Shown here: positions 35,633 to 44,761 of the stretch, piece after piece | Layout of the letters: each line of letters opens with the position of its first letter | How positions within the stretch are numbered: position 1 is the first letter of the stretch | Position numbers and translations under genes: made by a program | Assembly (NCBI GenBank): GCA_965247295.1 | Contig: CBDFGQ010000008.1 | Coordinates: forward strand, 897,062-961,061 | Reading direction: 5' to 3' | Length of the DNA: 64,000 nucleotides | Source: CBDFGQ01 sp965247295 | GTDB taxonomy: Bacteria; Chloroflexota; Dehalococcoidia; Lucifugimonadales; JAGWBF01 | The notes under the pieces: model-generated | Database searches by the model: none | Seen by the model: only the letters and a program-made list of their open reading frames with translations | Told to the model about the DNA's origin: nothing

Positions 35633-37921
35633 ATGCAACCATTTCGACTGACTAGCTTCTTTATACTCATCTTACTGCTGGGGACGGTCGTAGCAGCAGC
35701 CTGCACCAACGACGGCGATGGGGCATCAACTGCCGCCGAAACGCCGCCCCCAGCGGCACCCACGCCGGATGTCGAAGCCATCGTTGAAACGGCCGTGCGA
35801 GAGATGTTGGAAGCGATACCCACCCCGGCCCCAGCGCCCACGCCGGATATCGAAGCTATAGTCGAAACAGTCCTACAGCGGACAACGGGTATCCTGTTGG
35901 AGACGTTGGTCGCGGGTCTTAGTGTTGACACCGAGACTACTGAGGATACTCAGCTGTCTCCGGAGCCAATTCCAGTCCCTGCGCGGCAGGGGGAGGCGGT
36001 CGAGGTCCAGGCTCTGCCCGCGTCCGGGTCTGGCGGGTTTCTATCCTTTGGCGTTGCGGGCTTCGGCGCACTGCCCATTGCACAGAGGGTCAGCGAGGCT
36101 GGGGGTCTCACCATTACAGCCAACGGCTCGGTGACAGTATCGGCGGACGAGGCCTATGTAATCGTGATTCCCGATCGGTTTTACGGCCCCGGAGGCCCAG
36201 AAAAGCTATCTCACGAGGACCGTGACGATGTTGTACAGAATCTGATGGACATCGGCATCAAGGAGGATGATATCGAGTTCGAGTCCGGGCAGGAGTATGA
36301 CCCGGAGACTATTTCGGTAGAAGTACAGATCGAAGACCTGCCAGAGATCGGTGACCTCATCCTCGATGCCGTGGAGGATGTGATCAGACGCTCAGAGCGC
36401 AGTGGAGTTCATTTTAGCGTCTCGGGGCAGAATTGCGACCAGGCACTCGCGGCAGCCCGCCAAGAGGCGATTACCCAGGCCGAAGGAGACTCGCTCGATC
36501 TGGCCAAAGCGCTCGGTCTGGTCCGAGGCGGAATCATAGCTGCGCTCGAAAGCCCGGCCAACAGCTTCGGCCCAGGACTCCCTAGCCTAGACAAGTGTGG
36601 AGGCGGACAGTTTCACCCTTACCTAACGCCGCTAATACCGTTCGACGCCGACGCCGAGGTCGAAGTATCACTACGGATGCGGATTACCTACGGCCCCGAG
36701 TCTGAACAAACCGGAGGTATCACGGCTACGGCTAATGGCTCAGTGATGTCAACAGCAGACGAGGCCTACATAGTCGTAATCCCCGAACAGTTCTACGGCC
36801 CCGGAGGCCCAGAAAAACTCTCCGGTGAGGACCGCGACGATGTCGCGCAAAATCTGATGGACATGGGCATCGGCGAGGATGATATCCAGTTCGAGTCCGG
36901 GCAGCTGTATGGCCTGGAAACTATTTCGGTGGAAGTGCAGATCGGGGACCTGCCGGAGATCGGTGATCTCATCCTCAATGCCATAGAGGACGTGGTCAGA
37001 CGCTCAGAGCACAGTGGCGTCCGTTTCACCCTGTCGGAGGAGAATTGTGACAGGGCACTTGCGCTGGCCCGCCGGGATGCGATTTCCCAGATCGATAGGA
37101 AGGCCGACGACCTGGCTGCGGCACTTAGTATGGTCCGTGGTGAAGTGGTAGGTGCGGTTGAGGACCCGTTCAGTGACTTCCGATACGGCCCCGGCAGTGC
37201 CGATAGGTGTGGAGGATTATCCCAGGACCCTTACGCTTTGCTGTCATTCGACGCTGAACCGAGCGTCGACGTCGTCGTACCTCTACAACTCACTTATGCC
37301 CCGCAGTCAGACGAGACCGGCGGTCTCGTGGCGGTGGCCAGCATCTCCCAGACAGTAACAGCCGACGAAGCCTACGTGGTTGTGATCCCACAACGCTTCT
37401 ACGGCCCTAGAGGTCCGGAGCCGCTCTCTATGGAGGATCGTGCGGACGTGATAGACAAGCTCACAGAGATAGGGATCGCCAGCGATGACATCGAGATCGT
37501 TGCCGGGCGGCAGCCCTACGAGCCGGTCCAGATATCCGTAGAAGTAGCGGTCGCGGACCTGCCTGAGATCGGCGAACGTATCCTTGACTCGGTCGAAGAG
37601 GTGCTCAGGCGCTCCGAAAACAGCGGGGTACGTTTTGGCCTATCGGAAGAGAGCTGCAATGCAGGTCTGGCACTGGCCCGCCGGGATGCCGCCTCTCAGG
37701 CTGACAAGGACACAGATGGTCTGGCTGAGGCAATTGGTGTGGTCCGTGGTGGCGTCGTGAGTGTTGCAGAGTATTCTCTCGGCGGCTTCAACTATGGCTC
37801 AACCAGCACGGCGACGTGCGATGGGCAGTTCCAAGACCATAATGCGCTGCTGCCGTTCGACGCAGAGCCCAAAATCGAAATAGCTGTACAGATACGGATT
37901 GGCTACGCTATCTCAAGGTAA
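35633..37921 (+). CDS. lipoprotein with three tandem SIMPL (DUF541-like) domains
   Basis: A 762-residue exported protein. The signal FFILILLLGTVVAAAC has lipobox VAAAC. A duplicated linker unit follows: PTPDVEAIVETAVREML and PTPDIEAIVETVLQRTT. Three repeats of about 200 residues start near residues 158, 361 and 562, each opening with a strand like ITANGSVTVSADEAYVIVIP. Each then has RFYGPGGPE (or QFYGPGGPE), ISVEVQIEDLPEIGDLIL and a C-terminal Cys-containing helix (NCDQALAAARQEA). The pattern of a strand containing ADEAYV, then helix, then DLPEIG fits SIMPL/DUF541. Most known SIMPL proteins carry one domain. Conserved Cys in each repeat (positions like QNC, ENC, ESC and KCGG, RCGG, TCDG) suggests one disulfide per repeat. 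Function is unknown. Confidence 0.75.
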   Translation: MQPFRLTSFFILILLLGTVVAAACTNDGDGASTAAETPPPAAPTPDVEAIVETAVREMLEAIPTPAPAPTPDIEAIVETVLQRTTGILLETLVAGLSVDTETTEDTQLSPEPIPVPARQGEAVEVQALPASGSGGFLSFGVAGFGALPIAQRVSEAGGLTITANGSVTVSADEAYVIVIPDRFYGPGGPEKLSHEDRDDVVQNLMDIGIKEDDIEFESGQEYDPETISVEVQIEDLPEIGDLILDAVEDVIRRSERSGVHFSVSGQNCDQALAAARQEAITQAEGDSLDLAKALGLVRGGIIAALESPANSFGPGLPSLDKCGGGQFHPYLTPLIPFDADAEVEVSLRMRITYGPESEQTGGITATANGSVMSTADEAYIVVIPEQFYGPGGPEKLSGEDRDDVAQNLMDMGIGEDDIQFESGQLYGLETISVEVQIGDLPEIGDLILNAIEDVVRRSEHSGVRFTLSEENCDRALALARRDAISQIDRKADDLAAALSMVRGEVVGAVEDPFSDFRYGPGSADRCGGLSQDPYALLSFDAEPSVDVVVPLQLTYAPQSDETGGLVAVASISQTVTADEAYVVVIPQRFYGPRGPEPLSMEDRADVIDKLTEIGIASDDIEIVAGRQPYEPVQISVEVAVADLPEIGERILDSVEEVLRRSENSGVRFGLSEESCNAGLALARRDAASQADKDTDGLAEAIGVVRGGVVSVAEYSLGGFNYGSTSTATCDGQFQDHNALLPFDAEPKIEIAVQIRIGYAISR

Positions 37922-38262
37922 GGCAGACTAACGCCAGACCTTGCGGGCGTCGAACAGAAGTGCGCGCCAGAAGGTCTTCAGCAAGCATTGGCTACCCGAC
38001 ATTTAAAAGTTCGAATCAATGGTATTCCGACTGGCTTGTAGATGAGTCATTGGGAAATCAGAAGCGCGGGACTCGGGCAGCGGTAGTTGGTGGCGCATCA
38101 GGCCTAATTCCCGCCGTCGCGCTTGCGACCGTCCCCGCTCGTTGCATCCAAATCGACGGCCCACGAATACCGCAGTGTTTTGTGTCGATTGGATAATCGA
38201 TATCTTACCACCCACATCACTTGCACTCATGCAGCAAACATGGTGCGGAGATGACGCAGCGC
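37922..38262. other. gap without recognised features
   Basis: No gene, hairpin or repeat stands out between the triple-SIMPL gene and the decayed HTH gene. Confidence 0.5.
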
Positions 38263-39103
38263 CTACTTCCACCACAGTCCCACGGTGAAGAACCGCCGCA
38301 CCCACCTGAGCCGCTCCCTCCTGGTCCGCGCCCACCGGGTGTCGCCCAGGGCCGCTCCTATCGAGCGTCGCTGCCCGTTCCTCCACACCCCCGCGAGCGG
38401 CTGGGTCTCGGGCGGCAGGGTCAGCCCGTGTTCCTCGGCCATAGCCAGCTCCAGGTTCAGGATGCGCTCCTCCGTCACCAGCCACGACAGGCTCCTGCCG
38501 TCGTTGGGATGGCCTTCCCTGGCCTTCGCCACTCCTCGACCAGCGGCCACGCCGCGCCATAGACCTCCTCGTCGTCTGGCGCAGGTTCACGGGTCACCAA
38601 CTCGGGATACTTCCGCCGAAACATGGTATTACCAACCGGCTTGCGAACCGCATTAGCCCCGCTCCCCGACCCCTGCCCGGCCCCGACCTCAGCCACCCGT
38701 CGCTCCAACTGGCGCAGAGCCCTGGTGTGCTCCTCTCCCAGGGCCTTCACCTGGCCCTCGACGAAGGCTCGCACCTTGCCGAGACTGCTCTTGATCTTCT
38801 GTTCCAGGCCCTCCACCCGCCCCTCCAGAGCTGCGATGCGTTCCTGCTGCGCGGCCATAGCTTTGGACTCCCTGGACAGGAGCAAACGATCCAACGCATG
38901 GCTCATGCGCGGCGAAAGGCTGCCGGTCTCCACGGCTCTAGCCAGGGTCTTGTAGTTGACGCCCAGCAGGTCCGCCGCTTCCATGCGCCCTTTCTCGCGT
39001 ATCACGTCGAGCAGCAGCGCCATGTGAGGTGGACCCCAAAATTTGGACAGGTGGCTAAGAGAGAGTCCCGCTCCTAAAATAGGACGGAAACAAGGAGCAG
39101 GAC

Positions 39104-39388
39104 ATGAAGCAAACACGTAAGAAGCACAGCCCAGTCTTCAAGGCCAAAGTGGCTTTGGCCGCGCTCCAGGGGGAGCACACGATTGCAGAGCTGGCCAGCC
39201 GGTTTGAAGTCCACCCGAGCCAGATCCATGCCTGGAAGAAGGCCTTGACTCAGGGGGCGCCGCACCTCTTTGAAAATGGTGGTGGACGCCAGGAGAAGGA
39301 CCAAGAGGTCCTCACTGCCCAGCTCTACCAACAGATTGGGCAGCTCAAGGTGGAACGGGATTTTTTGTCACGGAGCTTCGGGTTGTGA
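39104..39388 (+). CDS. IS3-family transposase OrfA (element F, copy 2)
   Basis: Identical to the OrfA at 27036-27320, with the same helix-turn-helix and T6G tract before the orfB overlap. Confidence 0.92.
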   Translation: MKQTRKKHSPVFKAKVALAALQGEHTIAELASRFEVHPSQIHAWKKALTQGAPHLFENGGGRQEKDQEVLTAQLYQQIGQLKVERDFLSRSFGL

Positions 39389-40320
39389 GCCGGTCCCAAC
39401 GCCGGGCCATGATTGACCGAGAAGAACCGAAGCTGTCTCTGGTGCGCCAGTGCGCCTTGCTGGGTATCAGCCGCTCCTCGTTGTACTACCTGCCAACCGA
39501 GGCCGGCGCCGAGGACTTGGAGTTGATGGCCCTCATAGACCAACAGTACCTGAAGACACCTTTCTACGGCTCCAGAAGGATGACTGCCTGGCTCAGAAAT
39601 CACGGACACCAGGTCAACCGCAAGCGGGTCCGCCGGCTGATGCAGCTGATAGGCCTGGAGGCCATCTACCGGCGTCCCAACACCAGCAAGCCAAACCCAG
39701 GGCATAAGGTCTATCCGTACTTGCTCAGGGGGCTGGAGATCAACCGGGTCAACCAGGTGTGGGCTACCGACATCACCTACATACCCATGGCTCGGGGTTT
39801 CCTCTACTTGATGGCCATCATGGACTGGCACAGCCGCTACGTGCTGGCCTGGCGGCTGTCCAACACCCTGGAGGTAGACTTCTGTGTTGCGGCTCTGGAA
39901 GAGGCCTTGAGCAAGGGTCGGCCACAGATCTTCAACACCGACCAGGGCAGCCAGTTCACCAGCGAGGCCTTCACCAGCATGCTGCTGGCGCAAGGCGTTC
40001 AAGTGAGCATGGACGGCAGGGGCCGGTGCATGGACAACGTCTTCGTGGAACGGCTGTGGCGCAGCATCAAGTACGAGGAGGTGTACCTGAAGGCATACCA
40101 AAATGGGACTGAGGCCAGAAAAGGGATTGGGGCTTATCTGGCCTTCTACAACCAAGAGCGGCCCCATCAAGCCCTGGGCTATCGGTCACCGGGTCAGGTG
40201 TTCCATGCAGTGAGCCCACAAAGGTGTTTACTGGAACATCCACAAGCCTTACAATCGGATGAAGGTTTACGAGACACCCCAGCGGTAGACTCTCTTATTT
40301 TAGCCTCACCGCTGTCCTGA
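39385..40320 (+). CDS. IS3-family transposase OrfB (element F, copy 2)
   Basis: A complete 311-residue DDE integrase differing from copy 1 at two positions (ALIDQQ for AFIDQQ; YLMAIMDW for YLVAIMDW). Catalytic motifs are unchanged. Confidence 0.93.
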   Translation: MSRSQRRAMIDREEPKLSLVRQCALLGISRSSLYYLPTEAGAEDLELMALIDQQYLKTPFYGSRRMTAWLRNHGHQVNRKRVRRLMQLIGLEAIYRRPNTSKPNPGHKVYPYLLRGLEINRVNQVWATDITYIPMARGFLYLMAIMDWHSRYVLAWRLSNTLEVDFCVAALEEALSKGRPQIFNTDQGSQFTSEAFTSMLLAQGVQVSMDGRGRCMDNVFVERLWRSIKYEEVYLKAYQNGTEARKGIGAYLAFYNQERPHQALGYRSPGQVFHAVSPQRCLLEHPQALQSDEGLRDTPAVDSLILASPLS

Positions 40321-40405
40321 TGATGGGGTCCACTTGAATGAGCCGCAACTCGTGCAGGTTCTCCAGGCTCCTCGTCTTTTCCATCGCTACAGCCCTCTCT
40401 TTCAT

Positions 40406-40854
40406 CGGTCCCTCACTCCCACTTCCGAAAAGGAAACTTCTCCACGACGAAAGGGAAGTCGGCTCACAAATCGGCACTTCCTTTTCGGGAAGTTTCCCTA
40501 GCCCGTTCCTGGCACCACCCCCTGGAACCCGCTCTGGACACAAAGTGCTTGCTGAGATGGTCCTATAGGGGGTGTTTTACCCCCATTTCAGCTTGCCATT
40601 CGACCCCGATTGCACTTTGGACACAAACTCAAATCTCTGTACACGTCCATCACACCACGAAGACCCTTGGGAACGTCAGGGCTTGAAAGGGGGGGTGCGC
40701 TCACCCTCCCTTTCAAGGGATTATGCCCAGATCGCTGGCAGCCCACACTTGAATGGGAGGGGCGTACGACGCCGCAAGTCCAACACTCAGAGCCGAAGGA
40801 AAGGACAGTTGCTCCCGCACCATCCCTAGAGAGCCCGACCACCGGAATAGCGAT
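40406..40854. other. non-coding gap with strong hairpins
   Basis: No gene is seen. The region contains a 36-base hairpin (see 40682-40717) and a looser inverted pair around 40430-40500 (GGAAACTTC with GAAGTTTCC). Confidence 0.5.
40682..40717. repeat. 36-base near-perfect hairpin
   Basis: CTTGAAAGGG-G-GGGTG pairs with CACCC-T-CCCTTTCAAG around a CGCT tetraloop: 15 pairs and one G/T position. There is no U-run on either side. It could be a REP-like palindrome or an RNA structure; its function is unknown. Confidence 0.6.
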
Positions 40855-40966
40855 TGTAGGGTGTCAGCGCAATTGGACACTATTGAGGCCTAGAGAACCG
40901 AAGAGGTTGGGGGTGGTAGAGGCTCCTTCAGAGGGGTAGATTAACCCTAAGTGAAAGGAGTCATCG

Positions 40967-41368
40967 ATGACCCAGGTAGAGGATCAGGCCAGTCAAGCTG
41001 AGGAGCGAAGCCAGGAGACACGAAGCTTCGTGCGTCAGGTCCGTGCAGCGACCCGCCGTAAGTATACCCCTGAAGAGAAGATTCGCATCGTCTTGGAGGG
41101 GTTCAGACGGGAGACTACCGTTAATGACCTGTGCCGACGGGAAGGAATCAAACCCCACTCCTACTACGCCTGGACGAAGGGGTTTATGGAAGCTGGGAAG
41201 GAGAGGTTGACTCGGGACAGTGTGCGTGATGCGACCCGGCAAGAGATAGAGCAGCTCAAGCGGGAGAACAGTGAACTGAAGCAGCTGGTGGGTGAGTTGT
41301 CCCTGGAGTTGCACCGCTTCAAAAAAACAGCTCTGCCGCCCCTACACGACAACGGCACCGGCGCATGA
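40967..41368 (+). CDS. IS3-family transposase OrfA (element A, copy 2)
   Basis: 133 residues, differing from copy 1 by one residue. It has the helix-turn-helix TVNDLCRREGIKPHSYYAW, the coiled coil, and an A7C tract at 41321-41328 for -1 frameshifting. Confidence 0.9.
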   Translation: MTQVEDQASQAEERSQETRSFVRQVRAATRRKYTPEEKIRIVLEGFRRETTVNDLCRREGIKPHSYYAWTKGFMEAGKERLTRDSVRDATRQEIEQLKRENSELKQLVGELSLELHRFKKTALPPLHDNGTGA

Positions 41369-41487
41369 GCGTAGTGGAACAATCGAAGGTCGTGGCTGAG
41401 GTGGAGCGACATTGACCTTACCCCCGAAAACAGTAACAGTGGCAAAGAGAGTCCTCCGGGTAAAATAGGACATAGTAAGGAGGGCTC

Positions 41488-41754
41488 ATGGCACGGAAGA
41501 GGTACACAGAGGAGCAGATCATAGGGGTCCTGAACGAGGCAGAGGCAGGGGCCAAGACAGGGGAGCTGTGCCGCAGTCACGGCATGAGCGAAGGCACCTT
41601 CTACAAATGGAAAGCCAAGTACGCCGGGCTGACGTTGAACGAGTTGAAGAGGCTAAGGTCCGTTGAGGAAGAGAACCGGCGCCTGAAGCAGATTGTGGCC
41701 CAGCAGGCGTTGGACAACTGGTCTCTGAAGGAGTTGCTGGCAAAAAACTTCTGA
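41488..41754 (+). CDS. IS3-family transposase OrfA (element C)
   Basis: An 88-residue HTH protein: YTEEQIIGVLNEAEAGAKTG, then ELCRSHGMSEGTFYKWKAKY, and a zipper helix with EEENRRLKQIVAQQALD. The family is typical of IS407-group OrfA. Confidence 0.93.
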   Translation: MARKRYTEEQIIGVLNEAEAGAKTGELCRSHGMSEGTFYKWKAKYAGLTLNELKRLRSVEEENRRLKQIVAQQALDNWSLKELLAKNF

Positions 41755-41762
41755 AGCCCAAG

Positions 41763-42578
41763 GTGAGGAAGATGGCAGCGGCATATGCCATAGAGAGTCT
41801 TGGGCTGAGTGAGAGGAGGGCCTGTCTGCTTACTGGTATCTCACCCTCGGTCTATCGGTACAAGTCGAAGCAGGGTGATGATGCTGCCCTGCTTCGCAGA
41901 ATGCGTGAGCTGGCATGGGAGAGGAAGCGCTTTGGCAGTCCCAGGTTGCACATCATGCTGAAGAGAGAAGGCCTGGTGATCAATCACAAGCGTACAGAGC
42001 GCATCTACAGTGAAGAGGGGCTTGCGCTCAGGAAGAAGAGGAGGCGCAAAGGGGCGGCAGGGGTCCGGGAGACCATTCCATCTCCTGTACGTCCTAATCA
42101 GAGGTGGTCCATGGATTTTGTCTCTGATAGCACTGTGACCGGTCGGCGCTTCCGGGCATTGGCCATAGTGGACGACTATTCACGGGAGTGCCCAGCCATC
42201 GAGGTAGATACCTCTCTGGGAGGCGCCAGAGTGGTGGGAGTCCTGGAGAGACTGGAAGAGACACGGGGACTACCTGAGGTGATCACTGTGGACAACGGCC
42301 CGGAGTTCGCAGGCAAGGCCATGGATGAGTGGGCCTGTCGGAGGGGCATCAAGTTAAGCTTTATACGTCCTGGCAAGCCGGTAGAGAACGCCTTTGCTGA
42401 GAGCTTCAACGGCCGACTACGCGACGAATGCTTGAACATCAACTGGTTCATGAGTGTAAGGCATGCCAGGGAGATCATAGAGAGCTGGCGGCAGGACTAC
42501 AACGAGGTCAGGCCCCACAGTTCCCTGAAGGGTAAAACGCCCAAAGAGTTTGCTGGCTCTATGGCTGGACTCTACTAG
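41763..42578 (+). CDS. IS3-family transposase OrfB (element C)
   Basis: A 271-residue DDE integrase. Catalytic residues are in WSMDFVSDST (Asp), ITVDNGPEFAGK (Asp) and NAFAESFNGRLRDE (Glu). It ends with NEVRPHSSLKGKTPKEFA. The coding frame continues upstream of ATG 41763 toward the end of orfA, allowing an OrfAB fusion. Confidence 0.93.
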   Translation: MRKMAAAYAIESLGLSERRACLLTGISPSVYRYKSKQGDDAALLRRMRELAWERKRFGSPRLHIMLKREGLVINHKRTERIYSEEGLALRKKRRRKGAAGVRETIPSPVRPNQRWSMDFVSDSTVTGRRFRALAIVDDYSRECPAIEVDTSLGGARVVGVLERLEETRGLPEVITVDNGPEFAGKAMDEWACRRGIKLSFIRPGKPVENAFAESFNGRLRDECLNINWFMSVRHAREIIESWRQDYNEVRPHSSLKGKTPKEFAGSMAGLY

Positions 42579-43592
42579 CCAATGATACTAACTTCGGGGT
42601 AAGGTCAACATGGTAGAGGGAAGAACAGGCGACTCAGGGAGCTTGGCATTTCCAGGAGCACGTATTATTGGTGGAGGTGGAGGCACCGGCAGGGTAGTTG
42701 GGAGGGTACGGAAGGAACTGAGAGGCCCTGGAATCGCCTGCGACTAGAAGAGGAGGCAGTAGTGCTGGCGGCAGCCCGTGAGATGCCGACCTGGCGAAGC
42801 CGGCAGTTGGCGGCTTGGCTCACCGACCACAGAGGCCTATCGGTCTCCGCCTCCACAGTCTATCGTATCCTGAGACGGGAGGGTCTGGTGAAACGGATCG
42901 AATACCAGTTGGCAGCGGGCAAAGAGTACCAGCACAAGACCACAGGGCCCCACCAGCTGTGGGCCACCGATGCCTCCTACTTCCGTGTAGTGGGATGGGG
43001 CTACTACTACCTCGTGACGGTGATGGACGACTACTCCCGGTTCATCTTGGCCTGGAAGGTGCAACGGGACATGACGGCCGACTCCCTCATAGAGGTGGTC
43101 CAGGAAGCTGTTGACTCTACTGGTATGACTGATGTACCTCTGGAGGATCGGACCAAGCTCCTCTCAGATAATGGCTCAGGTTATGTATCGCGGGCCTTCC
43201 GCGAGTACATGCGGGTGGTGGGCATTCGCCACGTCCTGGCAGCACCCTATCACCCTCAGACCAACGGGAAGCTGGAGAGATATCACCGAACCCTCAAAGA
43301 CGACATTAACCAGGTGCCATACGAGGTGGTGGAAGACCTGGAGGCGGCCATCCGGGACTTCGTCGAGTTCTACAACTACCGAAGATATCATCAGGCGCTC
43401 AGGGTTGTAACTCCGGCTGACGTGCTGGAAGGCCGTCTGGAGGCAATTCTAGCCCAGAGGAAGGAGGTACAGCGAGAGACTTTTGACCGGCGGAGGCGGT
43501 ACAATCAGGAGGTCAGAGAAACCCTCAAACCAGGAGCTTCTTCACCCCAATCTCTCGGACCCAGAACTGTCCAAAACCGCTGACACCCAACA

Positions 43593-44761
43593 GTGCCGCG
43601 CATGCCTGAGTTGTTCAATGATGCCACGTTTGACCTGGCCGGCGTGCGACGTGCGGTACAGTGGTTTGATGAGTCGCCCCTTGCCACATGGGATCCCAGC
43701 ACTGCTGAGGTCTTCCATCAAGCAGCCGCTGGCGAAGGCACACTCGATATCTCCTCTGGTTGTGTACGGCTGATTCTCGAAAACCGGAAGTCGATTCTGC
43801 TCGTTTGGCCAGAGCCGACCTCTTGGAACGCATCTACCCAAACGATCGAGTTTGTAGATGTCTTCGGTGAGCGACTAGAATTGCGGGAAGGGGATCGGAT
43901 CATGCCGGGTGGCTCGACCGCGACTCATGAACCTCTGGTTGTGTACGGCTGATTCTCGAAAACCGGAAGTCGATTCTGCTCGTTTGGCCAGAGCCGACCT
44001 CTTGGAACGCATCTACCCAAACGATCGAGTTTCTAGATGTCTTCGGTGAGCGACTAGAATTGCGGGAAGGGGATCGGATCATGCCGGGTGGCTCGACCGC
44101 GACTCATGAACCTCAGTTTGTGTCACCACCCAGTCCCTCGTGCAAGATGGATGAGGCCTTCGTCCTCAACTCCGTAAGATTGGTCCTGCGGTCGGACTCT
44201 AACGCGTCTAGCAGCATACCGGATTACGACCTCAGCCCATACAACTCAAACGTGTGGTTTGTCCCACCGCCCGCCAATATGGATGACTTTGTGAGTAAGA
44301 TGGACGCGATAGTCGTGGCACGGGTGACTTCAGTTATCGGAAGCGGTGAGCTAAATTCCTATAACGAGCAGGACAATGTCCGGAATATAAAAAAAGGTGA
44401 TCCTGTTTCTTCCGCTCTGCCCGTGACCGACTACAACCTAACGATAGAGCGAGTGATTCTAGGACAAGACATTGAGGCTAGTGGTTCGATAACCTTACGA
44501 GTGTTGGGGGAAGCGGATCACGTTTCTCCGTACCCGTCACTCATACCAATGCCGCAAGTCAATGATCGCCGTTTATACGGGCTAAGCCGCAATCCTGACG
44601 GGACGTACGGCACCTATGGTTGGTGGAGCGTTTTCTTGATTGACGGGGACCGTGTAACACATGCTGACGACCTCCGTCAGAAAGTGATGTTCGCAAATAG
44701 TACAGAACCTGACGACTTTGTCAGAGAGTTGGAATCGGCGGTAACCGTAGGCAGCAGGTAG
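43593..44761 (+). pseudogene. beta-rich exported-type protein gene split by a 179-bp tandem duplication
   Basis: The first frame (43593 to about 43930) reads LFNDATFDLAGVRRAVQWFD through FVDVFGERLELREGDRIMPG and STATHEP, then falls into a second copy of the same DNA in another frame and stops. The last part (to 44761) resumes as STATHEPQFVSPPSPSC, then DDFVSKMDAIVVARVTSVI and WSVFLIDGDRVTHADDL. Removing one 179-bp unit gives one continuous frame of about 330 residues. The C-terminal part resembles the lipoprotein at 23979-24671. The N-terminus lies directly against element A and may have lost a signal peptide. Confidence 0.8.
43753..44110. repeat. two-unit tandem duplication, 179 bp each
   Basis: Units 43753-43931 and 43932-44110 are nearly identical (one visible difference, GTAGATG versus CTAGATG), bordered by CCTC on both sides. 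As 179 is not a multiple of three, the duplication shifts the frame. The near identity indicates a recent event. Confidence 0.93.

Larger units (their letters stand above)
39025..40337 (+). mobile_element. IS3-family element F, copy 2 (1313 bp) with ATG target duplication
   Basis: Ends match copy 1 exactly. The flanks are CGCCATG before and ATGAGCC after, so the 3-bp duplication ATG is preserved, as expected for the IS3 family. This shows simple insertion into the HTH gene and identifies the true element boundaries. Confidence 0.93.
38263..40405 (-). pseudogene. HTH/coiled-coil protein disrupted by element F and a frameshift
   Basis: The N-terminus is beyond the IS (from ATG 40405 or 40384: MEKTRSLENLHELRL). 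It continues on the other side as MALLLDVIREKGRMEAADLL, GVNYKTLARAVETGSLSPRM (helix-turn-helix), then a coiled coil (ERIAALEGRVEGLEQKIKSS). Near 38525 one base is lost from a G run (expected WRRAREGHPNDG), so the last 85 residues (RSLSWLVTEERILNLELAMA...VRRFFTVGLWWK) lie in another frame. The intact protein would have about 290 residues. It is probably a DNA-binding regulator; no family was assigned. Confidence 0.75.
41413..42607 (+). mobile_element. IS3-family element C (IS407-like, 1195 bp) with 4-bp duplication
   Basis: Ends are TGACCTTACCCC at both sides (inverted). The flanking target repeat is ACAT on both sides, and joining them gives the uninterrupted element A sequence seen in copy 1. 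TGACC/CCCC ends and a 4-bp duplication are features of the IS407 group. Confidence 0.92.
41365..43583 (+). pseudogene. element A transposase OrfB split by element C
   Basis: The start (MSVVEQSKVVAEVERH, 41365-41412) is cut off by element C. The remainder resumes after 42611 and runs to 43583, with ESTVYRIL-like SASTVYRILRREGLVK, LWATDASYFRVVGWGYYY, LLSDNGSGYVSRAF and NGKLERYHRTLK. All catalytic residues are present; precise excision of element C would restore the gene. Confidence 0.9.
40855..43592 (+). mobile_element. IS3-family element A, copy 2, interrupted by element C
   Basis: Ends TGTAGGGTGTCAGCG (left) and TGTTGGGTGTCAGCG (right, inverted) match copy 1. Removing element C and one 4-bp duplication leaves 1539 bp. 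The orfA is complete; orfB is split near its start. The right end abuts, and may truncate, the gene that follows at 43593. Confidence 0.9.
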
